A DNA stretch of 16,263 nt, from contig CAMZKQ010000093.1 in the NCBI GenBank assembly GCA_947311265.1, forward strand, positions 1-16,263, read 5' to 3'. The notes beneath the pieces are model-generated. The model saw only the letters and a program-made list of their open reading frames with translations. It had not been told where the DNA came from and made no database searches. The position numbers were made by a program, and so were the translations under genes. Below are positions 15,964 to 16,263 of this stretch, one piece after another (position 1 is the stretch's first letter; every line of letters starts with the position of its first letter). This stretch comes from an uncultured Chlorobiota bacterium. Lineage in GTDB: Bacteria > Bacteroidota > Bacteroidia > Bacteroidales > JAADGE01.

Positions 15964-15984
15964 GCCCGAAATCAAATTCCGAGC
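15964..15984 (-). terminator. Terminator for the 52-aa membrane protein gene
   Basis: On the minus strand GCTCGGAA pairs with TTTCGGGC (six Watson-Crick and two G-T pairs) around a 5-nt loop, followed by TTTTATC. It lies about 20 bp past the TAG at 16007. Its presence supports the short frame being a real transcription unit. Confidence 0.6.
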
Positions 15985-16006
15985 TGTAGTGGGGGGAGAT
16001 TTGAGC

Positions 16007-16165
16007 CTACTCATTGGTGAGTAAAATAGAATTACTACTAACATGCTTATTAGCAGGGCTTACAACCTCTGCCGATGCTTTAGATTCACTTTTTACATAT
16101 ATTAAGATATTAGAAATAGTGAATAGGGCTAAGCAAGCAATTATAACAACTGTTTTCTTTTTCAT
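16007..16165 (-). CDS. 52-aa single-span membrane protein, unknown function
   Basis: A short frame runs from ATG (16165) to TAG (16007). It starts MKKKTVVIIACLALFTISNI, continues LIYV, and then has a polar tail (KSESKASAEVV, then SPANKHVSSNSILLTNE). The positive start, an uninterrupted hydrophobic stretch of about 20 residues and the polar tail are the pattern of an inner-membrane anchor with a small periplasmic domain. IIAC resembles a lipobox, but the hydrophobic stretch continues past the Cys, so a transmembrane segment is likelier. A hairpin terminator follows it (15964-15984). The family is not recognised. The rest of 15934-16263 (flanks of this gene) shows no other gene. Confidence 0.55.
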   Translation of the reverse strand: MKKKTVVIIACLALFTISNILIYVKSESKASAEVVSPANKHVSSNSILLTNE

Positions 16166-16263
16166 AAGTTGAAAATTTAAAAGATGATTACCTATTTAAG
16201 CTTTATTAACAGATTGTAATTTTCGCTAAAGGTTGCAATCGAATAAAAATAAATAGAAAAAAA

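Overview
The window looks like chromosomal DNA of a free-living Bacteroidota bacterium of the gliding/T9SS type (Cytophagia, Flavobacteriia or Chitinophagia-like; I cannot resolve the genus). The signs are two large secreted proteins ending in type IX secretion (T9SS) sorting domains (one type A, one type B/CHU_C), a DUF5916 outer-membrane protein, AT-rich spacers, no clear Shine-Dalgarno sites, and promoters of the Bacteroidota form TTTG-N19/20-TANNTTT(G/A). I see no tRNA, rRNA, CRISPR array, insertion sequence or prophage.

Layout from left to right. (1) 1-145 is non-coding with a strong hairpin/T-tract terminator. (2) 146-6573, minus strand, is one giant cell-surface gene of about 2,140 codons. 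It has a signal peptide, two copies of a secreted-protein module, a lamin-tail domain, three FN3-like domains, a beta-strand-rich stretch, a cadherin-like Ig domain and a type A sorting signal. As it stands it is broken twice: an in-frame TAA at 1708-1710, with the same frame staying open afterwards, and a one-base shift in an A-run at 971-974. It therefore reads as three pieces. (3) 6574-6982 is a non-coding spacer with a promoter-like palindrome and a long-armed inverted repeat. (4) 6983-7750, minus, is an outer-membrane beta-barrel protein of the Gcw_chp/TIGR02001 type, divergent from (5) pfkA, 7911-9008, plus. (6) 9064-9273 is a 69-aa heavy-metal-binding lipoprotein with its own near-perfect promoter overlapping the pfkA stop. 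(7) A bidirectional terminator separates it from a minus-strand pair: a DNA-deoxyinosine glycosylase (11802-12299) followed after 20 bp by a CBM9/DUF5916 protein (9340-11781). (8) 12526-15054, minus, is a beta-propeller/PKD/Ig-repeat protein with a type B sorting domain. (9) 15223-15933, plus, is a conserved-type hypothetical protein. (10) 16007-16165, minus, is a 52-aa single-span membrane peptide with its own terminator.

There is no single pathway here. The shared theme is the cell envelope: two T9SS cargo proteins, two outer-membrane barrel proteins, a metal-binding lipoprotein and a small membrane protein, mixed with housekeeping genes for glycolysis and base-excision repair. I do not see a convincing new defence or mobile system. 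The observation most worth checking is the doubly interrupted giant adhesin-like gene, which is either a decaying gene, a variable gene or a sequence error.
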